Positions 15,498 through 25,884 of a stretch of DNA of 64,000 nucleotides are shown one piece after another. Source of the DNA: an uncultured Phascolarctobacterium sp. (GTDB lineage: Bacteria > Bacillota > Negativicutes > Acidaminococcales > Acidaminococcaceae); the NCBI GenBank assembly GCA_947630795.1, contig CANRJC010000006.1, positions 1 to 64,000 on the forward strand, read 5' to 3'. Each line of letters starts with the position of its first letter. Positions within the stretch are counted from its first letter, which is position 1. A program made the position numbers and the translations under genes. The notes beneath the pieces were generated by a model. It was not told where the DNA came from, ran no database searches, and saw only the letters and a list, made by a program, of their open reading frames with translations.

Positions 15498-17480
15498 TCA
15501 AATGATCTTCTTCACCTTGGCCACCACCGCAGCCGTCGTAAAGCCGAATTTTTCCATGAGCACACCGCCGGGGGCCGAGGCGCCGTAGCGGTCGATGCCC
15601 AGCACGTTCTCTCTGCTGCCCACATAACGCTCCCAACCTAAAGTAGCTCCCGCTTCCACCGCCAGCTTCGGCAGCTCAGAAGGCAACACCGCTTCTTTAT
15701 AGGCAGCGTCCTGCTCTTCGAAAACTTCCCAGCAAGGCAGAGACACTACCCGCACGGCGATGCCCTCCGCTTGCAGCTCTTTCTGAGCAGCCAGAGCCAA
15801 ATGCACTTCGCTGCCCGTGGCGATGATGATCGCCCGGGCTTCGCCCTCTGCTTCGCTCAAAACATAGCCGCCTTTGGCTGCCCCTGCCAGCACCGTTGCC
15901 CTGTGTTCGTTCAGCACCGGCAGATCCTGCCGGCTCAGCAACAGACAGCTCGGCCCTTTTCTTTCGGCGCAGGCCATTTTATAGGCTACCGCCGTCTCCA
16001 AAGCATCCGCGGGCCGATATACTTTCACATTGGGCATCAGCCGCAGGCCCATGGCTGTCTCTATAGGCTGATGAGTGGGGCCGTCTTCGCCCAAAGAAAT
16101 AGAGTCGTGAGTGAGAACGAAGATGCTGCCCAAGCCCATCAAAGCAGCCATGCGGATGGCCGGTCGCAAGAAATCGGCAAAGACCAAAAACGTGCCGCCG
16201 TAGGGGATGCAACCGCCGTGAAGGGCCATGCCGTTCAGTGCCGCCCCCATGCCGTGTTCTCGCACGCCGAAGTGGATGTTGCGGCCGGTCCGCTCCTTTT
16301 TGGAGAAATAGGGAATGTTTTTCAGCACCGTTTTGTTAGAAGGGCCGAGGTCGGCGCTGCCTCCCACCAAAGCGGGCAGCTGTTTGGCTGCTGCCTGCAG
16401 GATATCGCCCGAAGCGGCCCGGGTGGCTGCCTTCGTCTTTTCTTTGAAAAGATCGGCCAAAGCTTCTGTGTCTAATTCATAGGGGCCTTCCAGCCTTTGC
16501 CGCAACTCTTCGGCCAAAGCGGGATGCTCTTTTTCGTAAGCTGCCCACAGCCGCTGCCAAGCTGCCTGCTTCTTTGCTCCTTCGGCGGCCTTGGCGGCAA
16601 AATGCTCCCGCACTTTTTCCGGCACATAGAAGGGTTCCAAAGGCCAACCGGCCTTTTCTTTCGTCTCTTTCGTCAAAGCGGGTCCCAAGGGTTCGCCGTG
16701 ACAGGAAGCATCGTCCATCTTGGGGCTGCCATAGCCGATGTGAGTGCGGACGATGATGAGGGAGGGCCTCTCTTTATCAGCCTGCGCTTCTTTGATGGCG
16801 GCAGCCAGCGCTTCCTGATCTTCGCTGTCCCCCACCCGCAGCACCTGCCAGCCGTAGGCGGTGAAGCGCCCGCCCACATCTTCCGCAAAAGCGCCGGCGG
16901 TGCTCCCTTCGATGGTGATCTTGTTGTCGTCGTAAATATAGATGAGTTTGCCCAAGCCCAAAGTGCCGGCCAAAGAGGCGGCCTCGCTGGCTACGCCCTC
17001 CATCAGATCGCCGTCGGACGTAAGACCGAAGGTGTAATGATCGATGATGTCGTAGCCCGGCCTGTTATAAGTTGCTCCCAAAAGAGCTTCGGCGATGGCC
17101 ATGCCCACGCCCATAGCGAAGCCGTGGCCCAAGGGTCCGGTGGAAGCATCAACGCCCGGGGTGAGGCCGTATTCGGGATGCCCGGGGGTGATGCTGCCCC
17201 ACTGCCGAAAATTTTTCAGGTCATCCAAGCTCACAGCATAGCCCGCCACATGAAGCATGGCGTACAAGAGAGCGCTGCCGTGGCCGGGGGAGAGGATGAA
17301 ACGATCGCGGTTCAGCCAAGAAGGAGCGGCTGGATCGTACGTGAGGAAGCGGTCCCACAGGCAGTACAGCAAGGGGGCCGTGCCTAAGGGGAAGCCCGGA
17401 TGCCCGGACTTTGCCTGCTCGACTTGGTCTACGGCTAAAAAGCGCAGGGTCTTCACTCCTGCCTGAGCGATACTATCCAT
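15498..17480 (-). CDS. tkt: Transketolase
   Basis: Transketolase moves two-carbon units between ketoses and aldoses in the non-oxidative pentose phosphate pathway, using thiamine diphosphate and Mg2+. The 660-residue product is full length. Landmarks are KSGHPGFPLG near 24-33, the ThDP segment SDGDLMEGVASEAASLAG, the pyrimidine-domain HDSISLGEDGPTHQPIE, and the C-terminal domain ending in a TAAVVAKVKKII helix. A strong AAGGAGG precedes the ATG. It is transcribed alone from a promoter at the 3' edge of polC. Confidence 0.97.
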   Translation of the reverse strand: MDSIAQAGVKTLRFLAVDQVEQAKSGHPGFPLGTAPLLYCLWDRFLTYDPAAPSWLNRDRFILSPGHGSALLYAMLHVAGYAVSLDDLKNFRQWGSITPGHPEYGLTPGVDASTGPLGHGFAMGVGMAIAEALLGATYNRPGYDIIDHYTFGLTSDGDLMEGVASEAASLAGTLGLGKLIYIYDDNKITIEGSTAGAFAEDVGGRFTAYGWQVLRVGDSEDQEALAAAIKEAQADKERPSLIIVRTHIGYGSPKMDDASCHGEPLGPALTKETKEKAGWPLEPFYVPEKVREHFAAKAAEGAKKQAAWQRLWAAYEKEHPALAEELRQRLEGPYELDTEALADLFKEKTKAATRAASGDILQAAAKQLPALVGGSADLGPSNKTVLKNIPYFSKKERTGRNIHFGVREHGMGAALNGMALHGGCIPYGGTFLVFADFLRPAIRMAALMGLGSIFVLTHDSISLGEDGPTHQPIETAMGLRLMPNVKVYRPADALETAVAYKMACAERKGPSCLLLSRQDLPVLNEHRATVLAGAAKGGYVLSEAEGEARAIIIATGSEVHLALAAQKELQAEGIAVRVVSLPCWEVFEEQDAAYKEAVLPSELPKLAVEAGATLGWERYVGSRENVLGIDRYGASAPGGVLMEKFGFTTAAVVAKVKKII

Positions 17481-17513
17481 CTAACGGGAGCCTCCTTTGT
17501 TTTTTCTGTTTTC

Positions 17514-17542
17514 ATTATAGCATTTTTCCCCGCCCTTGACAC
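17514..17542 (-). promoter_or_regulatory. Predicted sigma-A promoter of tkt
   Basis: Minus strand GTGTCA, 17-base spacer, TATAAT, in the 80-base gap between polC and tkt. Confidence 0.65.
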
Positions 17543-17560
17543 GATGAAAATTTCAGAAGA

Positions 17561-20500
17561 TCACAGGTCGAAGAGGCTGAGCTGATCGTTCTCCGGCAGG
17601 CCCTCCAAGAGGCCGGCCTCCGCCAATTTTTCCACTGTTGCCTTGCCCACCCCCGTGCGGCGGCCGATGTCTTCCCACGAATAAAAAGGTTCGCCGCTGC
17701 GGCCTTTGGCGATGGCCTGGGCCGCCACCGGCCCCAGTCCGTTGATGGCATTAAGAGGGGCCAGCACTCCTTTCTCCGTCACAGAAAAATTCAAAGCGTC
17801 CGACTTGTAGAGATCGGGAGGCTCCAAGTCGAAGCCCCGCTCCAACATTTCGTTCACCAATTCCAGATAGATGACGCTGTTCTTGTCCTTTTCGGAGGCT
17901 TTGTAGCCTCTTTCGTAAACTTCTTTGATGTAGGCTTTGATGTCCGCCTTGTCCCGCAGGGCCAGTTTGATATCGAACTCTTTGGCCCGCTTGCTGAAAA
18001 AGGCGGCATAATATTCCTTGGGATAATGGACCTTCCAATAGGCGATGCGATAACCCATCAGCACGTAGGCCACAGCATGAGCCTTGGGAAAGAGATATTG
18101 AACTTTTTGACAAGAATCGATGTACCATTGAGGTACGTTCGCTTTTCTCATGGCCTCCAGCATCTCCGGCTCCAAACCTTTTTTGGCCGCCTTGCCCTTG
18201 CGCACGTATTCCATGGTCTTGAAGGCCAAGAGAGGCTCCACGCCTTTGGCGATGAGACCGGTCATGATATCGTCGCGGGTGGAGATGGTCTCTTTTACCG
18301 GCCGCCCCGCCAAGATCAGATCCTGAGCATTGTTCAGCCACACGTCGGTGCCGTGGGAATAACCGGACACCCGTACGATCTCGCTGAAAGTTTTTGGTTT
18401 GACGTCGTTGATCATCTGACGAACGAAATTAGTACCGCACTCCGGCACGCCCAGTGTGCCCACCGGGCTCAATATCTGCTCCGGCGTCACTCCCAAAGAA
18501 GCGGTGTTTTGGAAAAGCTGCATGGTGGCCTCGTCCCCCACCGGTATCTCTTTGACTTTGACGCCGGTGAGATCTTCCAGCATTTTGATCATGGTGGGAT
18601 CGTCGTGGCCCAAAAGATCCAGTTTCACCAAGCGGTCGTTGATACTGTGATAATCGTAGTGAGTGGTGATCACCTCGGCGCTCACTTCGTCTGCCGGTCT
18701 GTTCATCGGCGTGATATAGTGGATGTCCATGTTGCGGGGAATGACCATGATGCCCCCCGGGTGCTGCCCGGTGGTGCGCTTCACTCCCTCCAGCCCGGCG
18801 GCGATAGCCGCCGTTTTAGCGGGGTGGAACTTTCGTCCCCGCTTCTCGCAATATTTCAAAACATAACCGATGGCGGTCTTGGCAGCCACGGTAGAGATGG
18901 TGCCGGCCCGGCACACGTTGTCTCTGCCCAGCAGTTCTTCCGTATATTTGTGGGCGGCAGCCTGCTCTTCCCCGGAAAAATTCAGATCGATGTCGGGCAC
19001 CTTGTCCCCGTGAAAGCCCATGAAGACGGCGAAGGGGATATCGTGGCCGTCTCGCACCATATTCGCACCGCAATGAGGGCAGGTCGCAGGTGGCAGGTCG
19101 AAGCCGGAATCGACTTCTCCCTGCAAAAAGAAACGAGTGTAACGGCACTTGGGACAGCGGTAGTGAGGCTTCAAAGCGTTGATCTCGGTGATGTCGATGA
19201 GGAAGGCCACCAAAGATGAGCCCACGCTGCCTCGGGAGCCTACCAGATAGCTCCGCTCCAAACTGCGGGTCACCAATTTATGAGCGATGTAATAGAGCAC
19301 AGCATAACCGTGGCCGATGATGGAATTCAATTCGGTCTGCAGCCTCTCCTCCACCAGTTCGGGCAACGGGTCGCCGTACAGTTCCTTCGCTTTCTTGTAA
19401 GCGAGAGAACGGACCTCTTCTTCCACGCCGGGAATGTGGGGCGAATAGAGTTGATCGCTGTCGGGCACCGGCTTCAAGCGTTCGATCTCGTCGGCGATCT
19501 TGTTGCTGTTGGTGACGCACACTTCGTAAGCGGTCTCTTTCCCCAAATAAGCAAATTCAGCCAGCATCTCCTCGGTAGTGCGAAAGTAGAGCGGAGGCTG
19601 TTGATCGCTGTCGGCGTAATTGTATTGGAGCACGGCCCGCAGGCTGCTGTCTTCGGGGTTTAAAAAATGAGTGTCGCAGGTGGCCACCGTCAGCTTCCCC
19701 AAACGCCGGCCCAGCTCCACGATGCGGCGATTGTTCTCCCGCAGCTGCTCTTCTGTGGCCAAGCCGTCCCGCACCAAAAAGCCGTTGTTGCCGAGGGGCT
19801 GTATCTCCAAATAATCGTAGAAAGACGCCACCTGCTCCAGCACTTCGTCGGGGGCGCCCATCTCAAGAGCCCGATAGAGCTCGCCCATTTCGCAGGCGGA
19901 CCCGAAGAGCAATCCTTCCCGATATTCTTCCAACAATTCACGAGGCAGCTGAGGCCTGTTGCCGAGGTAGTGGCGCAAATGGCTGAAGCTCACCAATTTG
20001 TACAGGTTGCGCAGGCCCACTTGATTTTTGGCCAAAATGATGATGTGAAAATATTTGTTCTTTCTTTCGCGGCCCTTGCCTTTTTTCTCCCGCCATTTTT
20101 GCACGAAGGGAGCGGCGAAAGTCTGTTCTTCGAAATTGCGGTCGTCGATCAAATAACCTTCCATGCCGAAGATCAGCTTTAGGTCGCCCTTGCCCAAGGC
20201 ATTATAGCAGAAGGGAAAGGCCTGCACCACGCCGTGATCGGTGATGGCCAGGGCTTTGTGTCCCCACCTTTGGACCTGCTCCACCAAAGCTTTCATATCG
20301 GTGACCGCATCCAGCTTGCTCATCTTGGTGTGGCAGTGGAGCTCCGTTCTTTTCACCGGGGCTCTGTCCTCCCGCTCTTCCGTTTCCATGCGGCGGATGC
20401 CTGTGGGCGTGAGAGTCAGCTCATCGTTGAGGAAGCGGTCCGGGGCCACGTTGCCTCTGATCAAAAGCTTCATCCCCGGTTTGACGGCGGCGGTGAAAGC

Positions 20501-21202
20501 GGCGCAGGCATCTTTGGCGCTCACTTCTCCCTCCCGATCGAAACGCAGCTTCACGAAAATGCCGTCGCTCTCATCGCAGAGGTTGAAGACGAGAGAGATG
20601 CTGCCGGTGCGCAGCTCCCGCTGGATGAAGGGCACCAGGGCTCCGGTGCGGTCCACGCTTTTGGTGAAGATGCCGGCCACCACCACGCCGTTCTCTTCTT
20701 CTTTGATCTCTGCCAAAGGGCGAGGCTTTCTCTCTTTGAAGGATTTGCCCCACAGCTGCCCCTCTTTTTTCTTTTTGCCGCCGAAGAGCCGCTCCTGCGC
20801 CTCCAAAAATTCCGCTTCTTCCGGGCTCGGCTCTCGCTTTTTTTCTTCTTCCCGATGCTCTGCGGCTTTTTGAAGAGTGGTTTCTTCTTTTTCGCTCACT
20901 GCTGTGTTTTTCTGCTCGGCGGAGGGAACGGGAGAGGCCGCCGGCTCCTCTTCGTTGACGAAAGTCACTTCACTTACGGCGAAATCTTTTTGCAAAACGG
21001 CCGCCAGTTCCCGCAGCAGTCCTTCTGCCGGCGTGAAAGGAGCGGCAAAGTGCACTTCCCACTTTCTGCCTTCTTCGTCCGCAGAGATGTGCCGCAAATG
21101 AAGTAAGCGCAGCTGCCCCAGCTGCGCTTCCGTCATAGCCCGAGCTCCGGCAAACTCGATGAACTTTTCTTCGTCTAAGTGCCAGCAATACTTCGTGATC
21201 AT
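17561..21202 (-). CDS. polC: DNA polymerase III alpha subunit, PolC type, lacking the inserted exonuclease domain
   Basis: PolC is the main Gram-positive replicative polymerase. This product has 1213 residues against about 1430 in Bacillus. Visible domains are an N-terminal tau-binding-like region and low-complexity linker (80-170), an OB fold (about 172-270) and the first half of the PHP domain (RTELHCHTKMSKLDAVTD, 285-355). After only about 28 residues the second PHP half follows (from KYFHIIILAKN, 383). The palm comes next: GSRGSVGSS at 656, zinc cysteines 683, 686, 708 and 711, and catalytic PDIDLNFSG at 736-744. The DEDD exonuclease normally inserted between the PHP halves is absent, with no DxE motif in that place. 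It follows mgtC by 54 bases. Confidence 0.96.
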   Translation of the reverse strand: MITKYCWHLDEEKFIEFAGARAMTEAQLGQLRLLHLRHISADEEGRKWEVHFAAPFTPAEGLLRELAAVLQKDFAVSEVTFVNEEEPAASPVPSAEQKNTAVSEKEETTLQKAAEHREEEKKREPSPEEAEFLEAQERLFGGKKKKEGQLWGKSFKERKPRPLAEIKEEENGVVVAGIFTKSVDRTGALVPFIQRELRTGSISLVFNLCDESDGIFVKLRFDREGEVSAKDACAAFTAAVKPGMKLLIRGNVAPDRFLNDELTLTPTGIRRMETEEREDRAPVKRTELHCHTKMSKLDAVTDMKALVEQVQRWGHKALAITDHGVVQAFPFCYNALGKGDLKLIFGMEGYLIDDRNFEEQTFAAPFVQKWREKKGKGRERKNKYFHIIILAKNQVGLRNLYKLVSFSHLRHYLGNRPQLPRELLEEYREGLLFGSACEMGELYRALEMGAPDEVLEQVASFYDYLEIQPLGNNGFLVRDGLATEEQLRENNRRIVELGRRLGKLTVATCDTHFLNPEDSSLRAVLQYNYADSDQQPPLYFRTTEEMLAEFAYLGKETAYEVCVTNSNKIADEIERLKPVPDSDQLYSPHIPGVEEEVRSLAYKKAKELYGDPLPELVEERLQTELNSIIGHGYAVLYYIAHKLVTRSLERSYLVGSRGSVGSSLVAFLIDITEINALKPHYRCPKCRYTRFFLQGEVDSGFDLPPATCPHCGANMVRDGHDIPFAVFMGFHGDKVPDIDLNFSGEEQAAAHKYTEELLGRDNVCRAGTISTVAAKTAIGYVLKYCEKRGRKFHPAKTAAIAAGLEGVKRTTGQHPGGIMVIPRNMDIHYITPMNRPADEVSAEVITTHYDYHSINDRLVKLDLLGHDDPTMIKMLEDLTGVKVKEIPVGDEATMQLFQNTASLGVTPEQILSPVGTLGVPECGTNFVRQMINDVKPKTFSEIVRVSGYSHGTDVWLNNAQDLILAGRPVKETISTRDDIMTGLIAKGVEPLLAFKTMEYVRKGKAAKKGLEPEMLEAMRKANVPQWYIDSCQKVQYLFPKAHAVAYVLMGYRIAYWKVHYPKEYYAAFFSKRAKEFDIKLALRDKADIKAYIKEVYERGYKASEKDKNSVIYLELVNEMLERGFDLEPPDLYKSDALNFSVTEKGVLAPLNAINGLGPVAAQAIAKGRSGEPFYSWEDIGRRTGVGKATVEKLAEAGLLEGLPENDQLSLFDL

Positions 21203-21256
21203 AAAAACCTCGGAACCTCGCTATGTTGTGTTTTATGTTGCAATGTTCGTTTTTCG

Positions 21257-21976
21257 CTACAGAGTCATCTTGGTGGTGATGATGCCTTCGATCTGGCTCA
21301 GCCCTCGGATCAGGTCCTGTCCCTTCACTCCTTTGGGGAGTTTCAAATAGAGATCGATGAAAAGCTGATCCTTTAATTTATTTTTCTTCACGTTGATACT
21401 GCGGGGCTGGGCGCCGTTGGCCACCAGATGATCGGTGATCTCCGACACGATGGAAGTCCTGTTGTTCGCCACCACCCGCAAAAATTGCATGTCGCGGTTG
21501 GAAAGGCTGGAGATGCGCTTCTCGATGGTGTGGAAAGTGACCAGCGTGATCATGGTGATGAGGGTGGCGACGCCGGCCACCATATACATGCCGCCGCCCA
21601 CCGCCAAGCCGATGGCCGATACGATCCAGAGGCTGGCCGCCGTAGTGAGGCCCTTGATGGTCAGCCCTTCGTGGAGGATGGTGCCTGCGCCTAAAAAGCC
21701 GATGCCGCTGACCACCTGGGCCGCGATACGGGCGCTGTCTCTTCTGGGCTCCAGCAGCAGTCGGTGCTGTCCGTCCAGTTCCACCACGTCGAAGCCGTAC
21801 ATAGACACCAGCATGAAGAGGGCCGAGCCCACGCACACCAAAATGTGGGTGCGAAAACCTGCAGGCCTGTCGCCTCTTCCTCTCTCCAGCCCCACGATGC
21901 CGCCGAAGACAGCGGCGATCAAAAGGCGCAGGGCCATCATAGTATCCATGCTGTGTATCCATTGGGTCTCAAACAT
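21257..21976 (-). CDS. MgtC/SapB family membrane protein
   Basis: This 239-residue inner-membrane protein belongs to the MgtC/SapB family. Signatures are LLIAAVFGGIVGLERGRGDRPAGFRTHILVC's LERG...AGFRTH core, SGIGFLGAGTI, and about four to five hydrophobic helices, then a cytoplasmic ACT-like tail. The family is linked to magnesium limitation, and in some pathogens to ATP synthase control; its role here is unknown. The ATG at 21976 is preferred over the GTG at 21985 because GGGAG lies eight bases before it. It sits between proS and polC, 54 bases from each. Confidence 0.88.
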   Translation of the reverse strand: MFETQWIHSMDTMMALRLLIAAVFGGIVGLERGRGDRPAGFRTHILVCVGSALFMLVSMYGFDVVELDGQHRLLLEPRRDSARIAAQVVSGIGFLGAGTILHEGLTIKGLTTAASLWIVSAIGLAVGGGMYMVAGVATLITMITLVTFHTIEKRISSLSNRDMQFLRVVANNRTSIVSEITDHLVANGAQPRSINVKKNKLKDQLFIDLYLKLPKGVKGQDLIRGLSQIEGIITTKMTL

Positions 21977-22039
21977 CAGGTCCACTCCCGTAATGACGTT
22001 CTCTCTGATTTCTTAAAATTTTTGTTTGCTTTTACAAAG

Positions 22040-23749
22040 TCACAGAGTCTTCAGCAGTTCCTTCACCGCCGCGGCCAAATCTTCCTCTGCCGGCACGAAA
22101 TGCACGGCCCCGCTCTTTCTCTCCCGCACTTCTATCTGCCCCGCAGCCAAAGTTTTGGGGCCCACGGTGATGCGCAGGGGATAGCCGATGAGATCCGCAT
22201 CTTTGAATTTTACGCCCGGCCTTTCGTTGCGGTCGTCGATGACTGTTTCTATCCCCGCCCGGCACAGCTGAGCGTAAATTTCTTCTGCCTTGGCCAAAGA
22301 GGGGGCATCCTTGCTGTTCACCGGCACCACGATGACGTGATAAGGAGCGATGGCCGCCGGCCAGATCATACCGTCTTTATCGTTGTTCTGCTCGATGGCG
22401 GCCGCCATGGTGCGGCTCACCCCGATGCCGTAGCAGCCCATCACCATCAGCTGCTCCTTGCCGGCCTCGTCTAAGTAGGCAGCATGGAGAGCCTTGCTGT
22501 ATTTGGTGTGGAGCTTGAACACCTGCCCCACTTCGATGCCTCTGGCCTTGATGATGGGGGCGCCGCAATGAGGGCAAGGGTCCCCCGCAGCCATGAGGCG
22601 AATGTCGGCCACATAAGCAGGAGTAAAGTCGCGGCCCGGGTTCACGTTGAGGAAGTGATAGCCTGCCTCGTTGGCCCCGCAGCAAAAATTGTGCATTTTC
22701 ATCACCGTGGCATCGCACACCACGATGACTTTATCGCTGTCCAGGCCCTTCGGCCCCATGTAGCCGCCGCAGGTGCCGGCGGCAAGGAGCTGCTCTTCGT
22801 CGGCCATCTCCAGTTCGCTTGCCCCCACGGTGTTGCATATCTTTATCTCGTTCACCTCGTGATCGCCTCTCACGAAGCAGAGGACGAGGCCCTTATCGCA
22901 TTTGAAGGCCACCGCCTTCACAGACTTCTCCACCGGCAGGTGCAGATACTCGCACACCGCTTGGATGGTCTTACAGTCGGGGGTCAGCACTTTTTCCACG
23001 GCCAAAGGTTCTTCGAAGGGAGCTTCGATAGGATGGAGCTCCGCCTTTTCGATATCCGCCGCATAAGCGCAGGCCGAGCAGGAAGCGATCTCCGCCTCGC
23101 CGCTTTCGGCTAAGGCCATGAATTCGTGGCTGCCGCTGCCGCCGATGGCGCCGCTGTCTGCTTCCACCGGTTTGAAACTGAGACCGCAGCGAGTGAAGAT
23201 CTTCTCGTAAGCTTTATACATGGCCTGATAAGATGCTTCCAGACCCTCTTCGTCCCGGTCGAAGCTGTAAGCATCTTTCATGATGAATTCTCTGCCCCGC
23301 ATCAGACCGAAACGAGGCCGCCGCTCGTCTCTGTATTTATTTTGGATCTGATAAACGCTCAAAGGGAGCTGCCTATAAGAACGCACGTCGCCGCGGATGA
23401 GAGTGGTGACCAATTCTTCGTGAGTGGGCCCCAAACAAAATTCTCTGTTGTGTCTGTCTTTCAATCTGAACATCTCGGCCCCGTAAACGGACCAGCGGCC
23501 GCTCTCTTGCCAGATCTCCGCCGGCTGCACGATGGGCATCAAAAGTTCCTGTGAACCTGCTCGATCCATCTCTTCTCTCACGATGTTCTCGATCTTTTTC
23601 AGCACCCGCCAAGCCAAAGGCAGATAGGTGTACATACCGGCGGCCGATTTTCTCATGAAGCCCGCCCTCAGCATCAATTTTTGACTGATGACTTCCGCCT
23701 CAGCCGGCACTTCTCTCAAAGTGGGAGCATATAATTTACTGCATCTCAT
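22040..23749 (-). CDS. proS: Prolyl-tRNA synthetase (bacterial type, with editing insertion)
   Basis: ProRS charges tRNA-Pro and clears mischarged Ala-tRNA-Pro. The 569-residue class II enzyme has motif 2 residues in [12 protein letters not shown], motif 3 in [18 protein letters not shown], the YbaK-like editing insertion (about 225-385) that defines the bacterial-type ProRS, and an anticodon-binding C-terminus ([13 protein letters not shown] onward). The ATG at 23749 overlaps the ispG stop (ATGA) and has AAGGA ten bases upstream. ispG-proS-polC is a classical Firmicute order. Confidence 0.97.
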   Translation of the reverse strand: MRCSKLYAPTLREVPAEAEVISQKLMLRAGFMRKSAAGMYTYLPLAWRVLKKIENIVREEMDRAGSQELLMPIVQPAEIWQESGRWSVYGAEMFRLKDRHNREFCLGPTHEELVTTLIRGDVRSYRQLPLSVYQIQNKYRDERRPRFGLMRGREFIMKDAYSFDRDEEGLEASYQAMYKAYEKIFTRCGLSFKPVEADSGAIGGSGSHEFMALAESGEAEIASCSACAYAADIEKAELHPIEAPFEEPLAVEKVLTPDCKTIQAVCEYLHLPVEKSVKAVAFKCDKGLVLCFVRGDHEVNEIKICNTVGASELEMADEEQLLAAGTCGGYMGPKGLDSDKVIVVCDATVMKMHNFCCGANEAGYHFLNVNPGRDFTPAYVADIRLMAAGDPCPHCGAPIIKARGIEVGQVFKLHTKYSKALHAAYLDEAGKEQLMVMGCYGIGVSRTMAAAIEQNNDKDGMIWPAAIAPYHVIVVPVNSKDAPSLAKAEEIYAQLCRAGIETVIDDRNERPGVKFKDADLIGYPLRITVGPKTLAAGQIEVRERKSGAVHFVPAEEDLAAAVKELLKTL

Positions 23750-24834
23750 CTGGCATTCTTCCTTTCTCGGCACACCAGTTCTATTTCTTCAAAAAGAGCG
23801 GACAGCAATTCTTCTTCCGGCACTTTTTTCACGATCGTTCCTTTGCGGAAGACCAAGCCTTCGCCTTTTCCCCCCGCTATGCCCACGTCCGCTTCCCGAG
23901 CTTCCCCGGGACCGTTCACCACGCAGCCCATCACCGCCACGCTGATGGGTTCTTTCATCGTCGCCAATTTTTTCTCTGCCGCTGCGGCCAGTTTCTCCAG
24001 ATCGATCTGAGTGCGGCCGCAGGTCGGGCAAGAGATGAGGGTGGGGCCGTGAGTGCGCAGGCCCAAACATTTTAAGATGGCGTAGGCCGCCTCCACCTCT
24101 TGCATCGGATCGCCGGTGAGAGAGACCCGCACCGTGTCTCCTATCCCTTCGGCCAAAAGAGTGCCGATACCGACGGCCGACTTGATGAGGCCGCCGGTCG
24201 CCGTGCCCGCCTCGGTGATGCCCACGTGCAGAGGATAATCGCATTGAGCGGCCATCAAACGATAGGCCGCCAAGGTCATGGGCACGTCGTGGGTCTTCAA
24301 AGAAATTTTGATATTTTTATAGTCCAGTTCTTCCAGCAATTTTATGTGCCGCCAAGCCGCTTCGCATAAAGCCTCGGGGGTGGGATGGCCGTATTTTTCC
24401 AAAATATCTTTGGGCAATGAACCGGCATTGACGCCGATGCGGATGGGCAGCTCTTTGGGGCGAGCTTTTTCTACCACCGCCGCCACTTTTTCCGGTCCGC
24501 CGATGTTGCCGGGGTTGAGGCGCAAACCGTCCACTCCCGCATCGATGGCAGCTAAGGCCAATTTATAGTCAAAATGGATGTCGGCGATCACAGGGAGCGG
24601 CGAAGAAGCACAGATCTCTTTTAAGGCGGCAGCTGCTGCCATATCGGGCACGGCACAGCGGATGATCTCACAGCCTGCCTCTGCCAAAGAATTTATTTGC
24701 GCTAAAGTGGCCGCGCTGGATCTTGTATCCGTATTGGTCATCGATTGCACGCTGATGGGGGCATCGCCCCCGACTGTCACGGAGCCCACTTGCACTTTTC
24801 TGCTCAAGCGCCTCTTATAGCCGAACTCTGTCAT
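23746..24834 (-). CDS. ispG: 4-hydroxy-3-methylbut-2-enyl diphosphate synthase (flavodoxin/ferredoxin)
   Basis: IspG converts MEcPP to HMBPP in the MEP isoprenoid pathway, using a 4Fe-4S cluster. The 362-residue protein has the TIM-barrel start ([17 protein letters not shown]-like [10 protein letters not shown]) and cluster cysteines at 269, 272 ([12 protein letters not shown]) and 304 ([11 protein letters not shown]). It is the short two-domain bacterial form. It follows rseP by 17 bases and overlaps proS by four. Confidence 0.97.
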   Translation of the reverse strand: MTEFGYKRRLSRKVQVGSVTVGGDAPISVQSMTNTDTRSSAATLAQINSLAEAGCEIIRCAVPDMAAAAALKEICASSPLPVIADIHFDYKLALAAIDAGVDGLRLNPGNIGGPEKVAAVVEKARPKELPIRIGVNAGSLPKDILEKYGHPTPEALCEAAWRHIKLLEELDYKNIKISLKTHDVPMTLAAYRLMAAQCDYPLHVGITEAGTATGGLIKSAVGIGTLLAEGIGDTVRVSLTGDPMQEVEAAYAILKCLGLRTHGPTLISCPTCGRTQIDLEKLAAAAEKKLATMKEPISVAVMGCVVNGPGEAREADVGIAGGKGEGLVFRKGTIVKKVPEEELLSALFEEIELVCRERKNAR

Positions 24835-24851
24835 AAAATTTCACCTCGGCC

Positions 24852-25871
24852 CTACCAACGGGCGATATCTTGAAAAGTGGCGAAGAAAAAGATGGAGACC
24901 AAAAGCACCACGCCTATCATTTGGATGCGATACATGGCGTTCGCTCCTAAAGGTTTTCCTCTCAAAGCTTCCAAAATGAGCAGCACACAGTGGCCGCCGT
25001 CTAAAGCAGGTAGAGGCAGAAGATTCAAAATGGCGAGGTTCACGCTCAAAAAGGCAGTGAAATTGAAGAGAGGGATGAGCCCCAACTCCGCCACCTGCCC
25101 TGCCATCTGAGCCACGCCGATGGGACCGGCCACTTCTACGGCACGGGTGCCCTTCACCAATTGCTTCAGCCCCTCCAGCATAGAGAACACCAATTGTTTC
25201 GTATAAAGGCAACTCTTCCCCACCGCTGTAAAAGGATCGTACACTACCCGCTCTGTCTTGGGCAGGATGCCGATGAGGGGCCGCCCCAGTTCCTGATTGT
25301 AGACGGGAGTGACGGTGAAGCTCAAAGTTTTTTCTCCCCGCTGCGCGGTGAGTGTAAGTTCCTTGGTGCCGTTTTTTGCCATGGCGGCGATCACATCATC
25401 CCACAGGTCGATGGCCGTGCCGTTGATGGTGAGGATCTTGTCCCCGCTTTGCAGGCCGGCCCGCTCTGCCGCCTGAAAAGGCACCAGCGCTCCCAACACC
25501 GGTTCTTTCGACACTTGATCGATGCCCCGGGTCATGAAAATGCCGCTGAAGATGATGATGGGCAGCAGGATGTTCATCAGCGCCCCCGCCGCCACCACTA
25601 AGAGCCGGGCGGGGATGGGCTTGCTTTTGAAAGTGCCGGGGCCTCCCGGTTCGTCCGGGTCCATGCCCGCTATCTTGTTGTAGCCGCCTAAAGGCACGGC
25701 CCGCAGGCTGTAAAGGGTCTCCCCTTCTTTTTGCTGATAGACGGAAGGGCCGAAGCCGATGGCGAATTCGTCCACCCTCATCCCCGTCGCTTTGGCGGCG
25801 ATGAAATGGCCGAACTCGTGGACCGTCACCAACAATCCGAAGACGAAGACCGCCGCTAAGATCGTCAGCAT
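24852..25871 (-). CDS. rseP: Site-2 zinc metalloprotease RseP/RasP
   Basis: This intramembrane protease cleaves anti-sigma factors and signal-peptide remnants. The 339-residue protein has HExxH in the first membrane helix (His18, Glu19, His22), a PDZ domain (about 105-190, GLQSGDKILTINGTAI), and the second catalytic motif LNLLPLPALDGGH near 290. A membrane-bound anti-sigma factor is a possible substrate; one candidate is the single-pass protein at 48.0-48.5 kb, but that link is pure inference. It lies between dxr and ispG. Confidence 0.96.
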   Translation of the reverse strand: MLTILAAVFVFGLLVTVHEFGHFIAAKATGMRVDEFAIGFGPSVYQQKEGETLYSLRAVPLGGYNKIAGMDPDEPGGPGTFKSKPIPARLLVVAAGALMNILLPIIIFSGIFMTRGIDQVSKEPVLGALVPFQAAERAGLQSGDKILTINGTAIDLWDDVIAAMAKNGTKELTLTAQRGEKTLSFTVTPVYNQELGRPLIGILPKTERVVYDPFTAVGKSCLYTKQLVFSMLEGLKQLVKGTRAVEVAGPIGVAQMAGQVAELGLIPLFNFTAFLSVNLAILNLLPLPALDGGHCVLLILEALRGKPLGANAMYRIQMIGVVLLVSIFFFATFQDIARW

Positions 25872-25884
25872 ATTTTCTCCTTGC

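Noticed and set aside
18026-19219. Long plus-strand open frame (397 codons) inside polC
   Set aside because: It lies wholly antisense to the conserved palm and PHP-palm linker region of PolC, has no ribosome site, and its composition is the mirror of PolC codon bias.
20234-21106. Plus-strand open frame of 290 codons opposite the polC N-terminal region
   Set aside because: Antisense shadow caused by GC-rich codon use; the polC frame there carries clear OB and PHP motifs.
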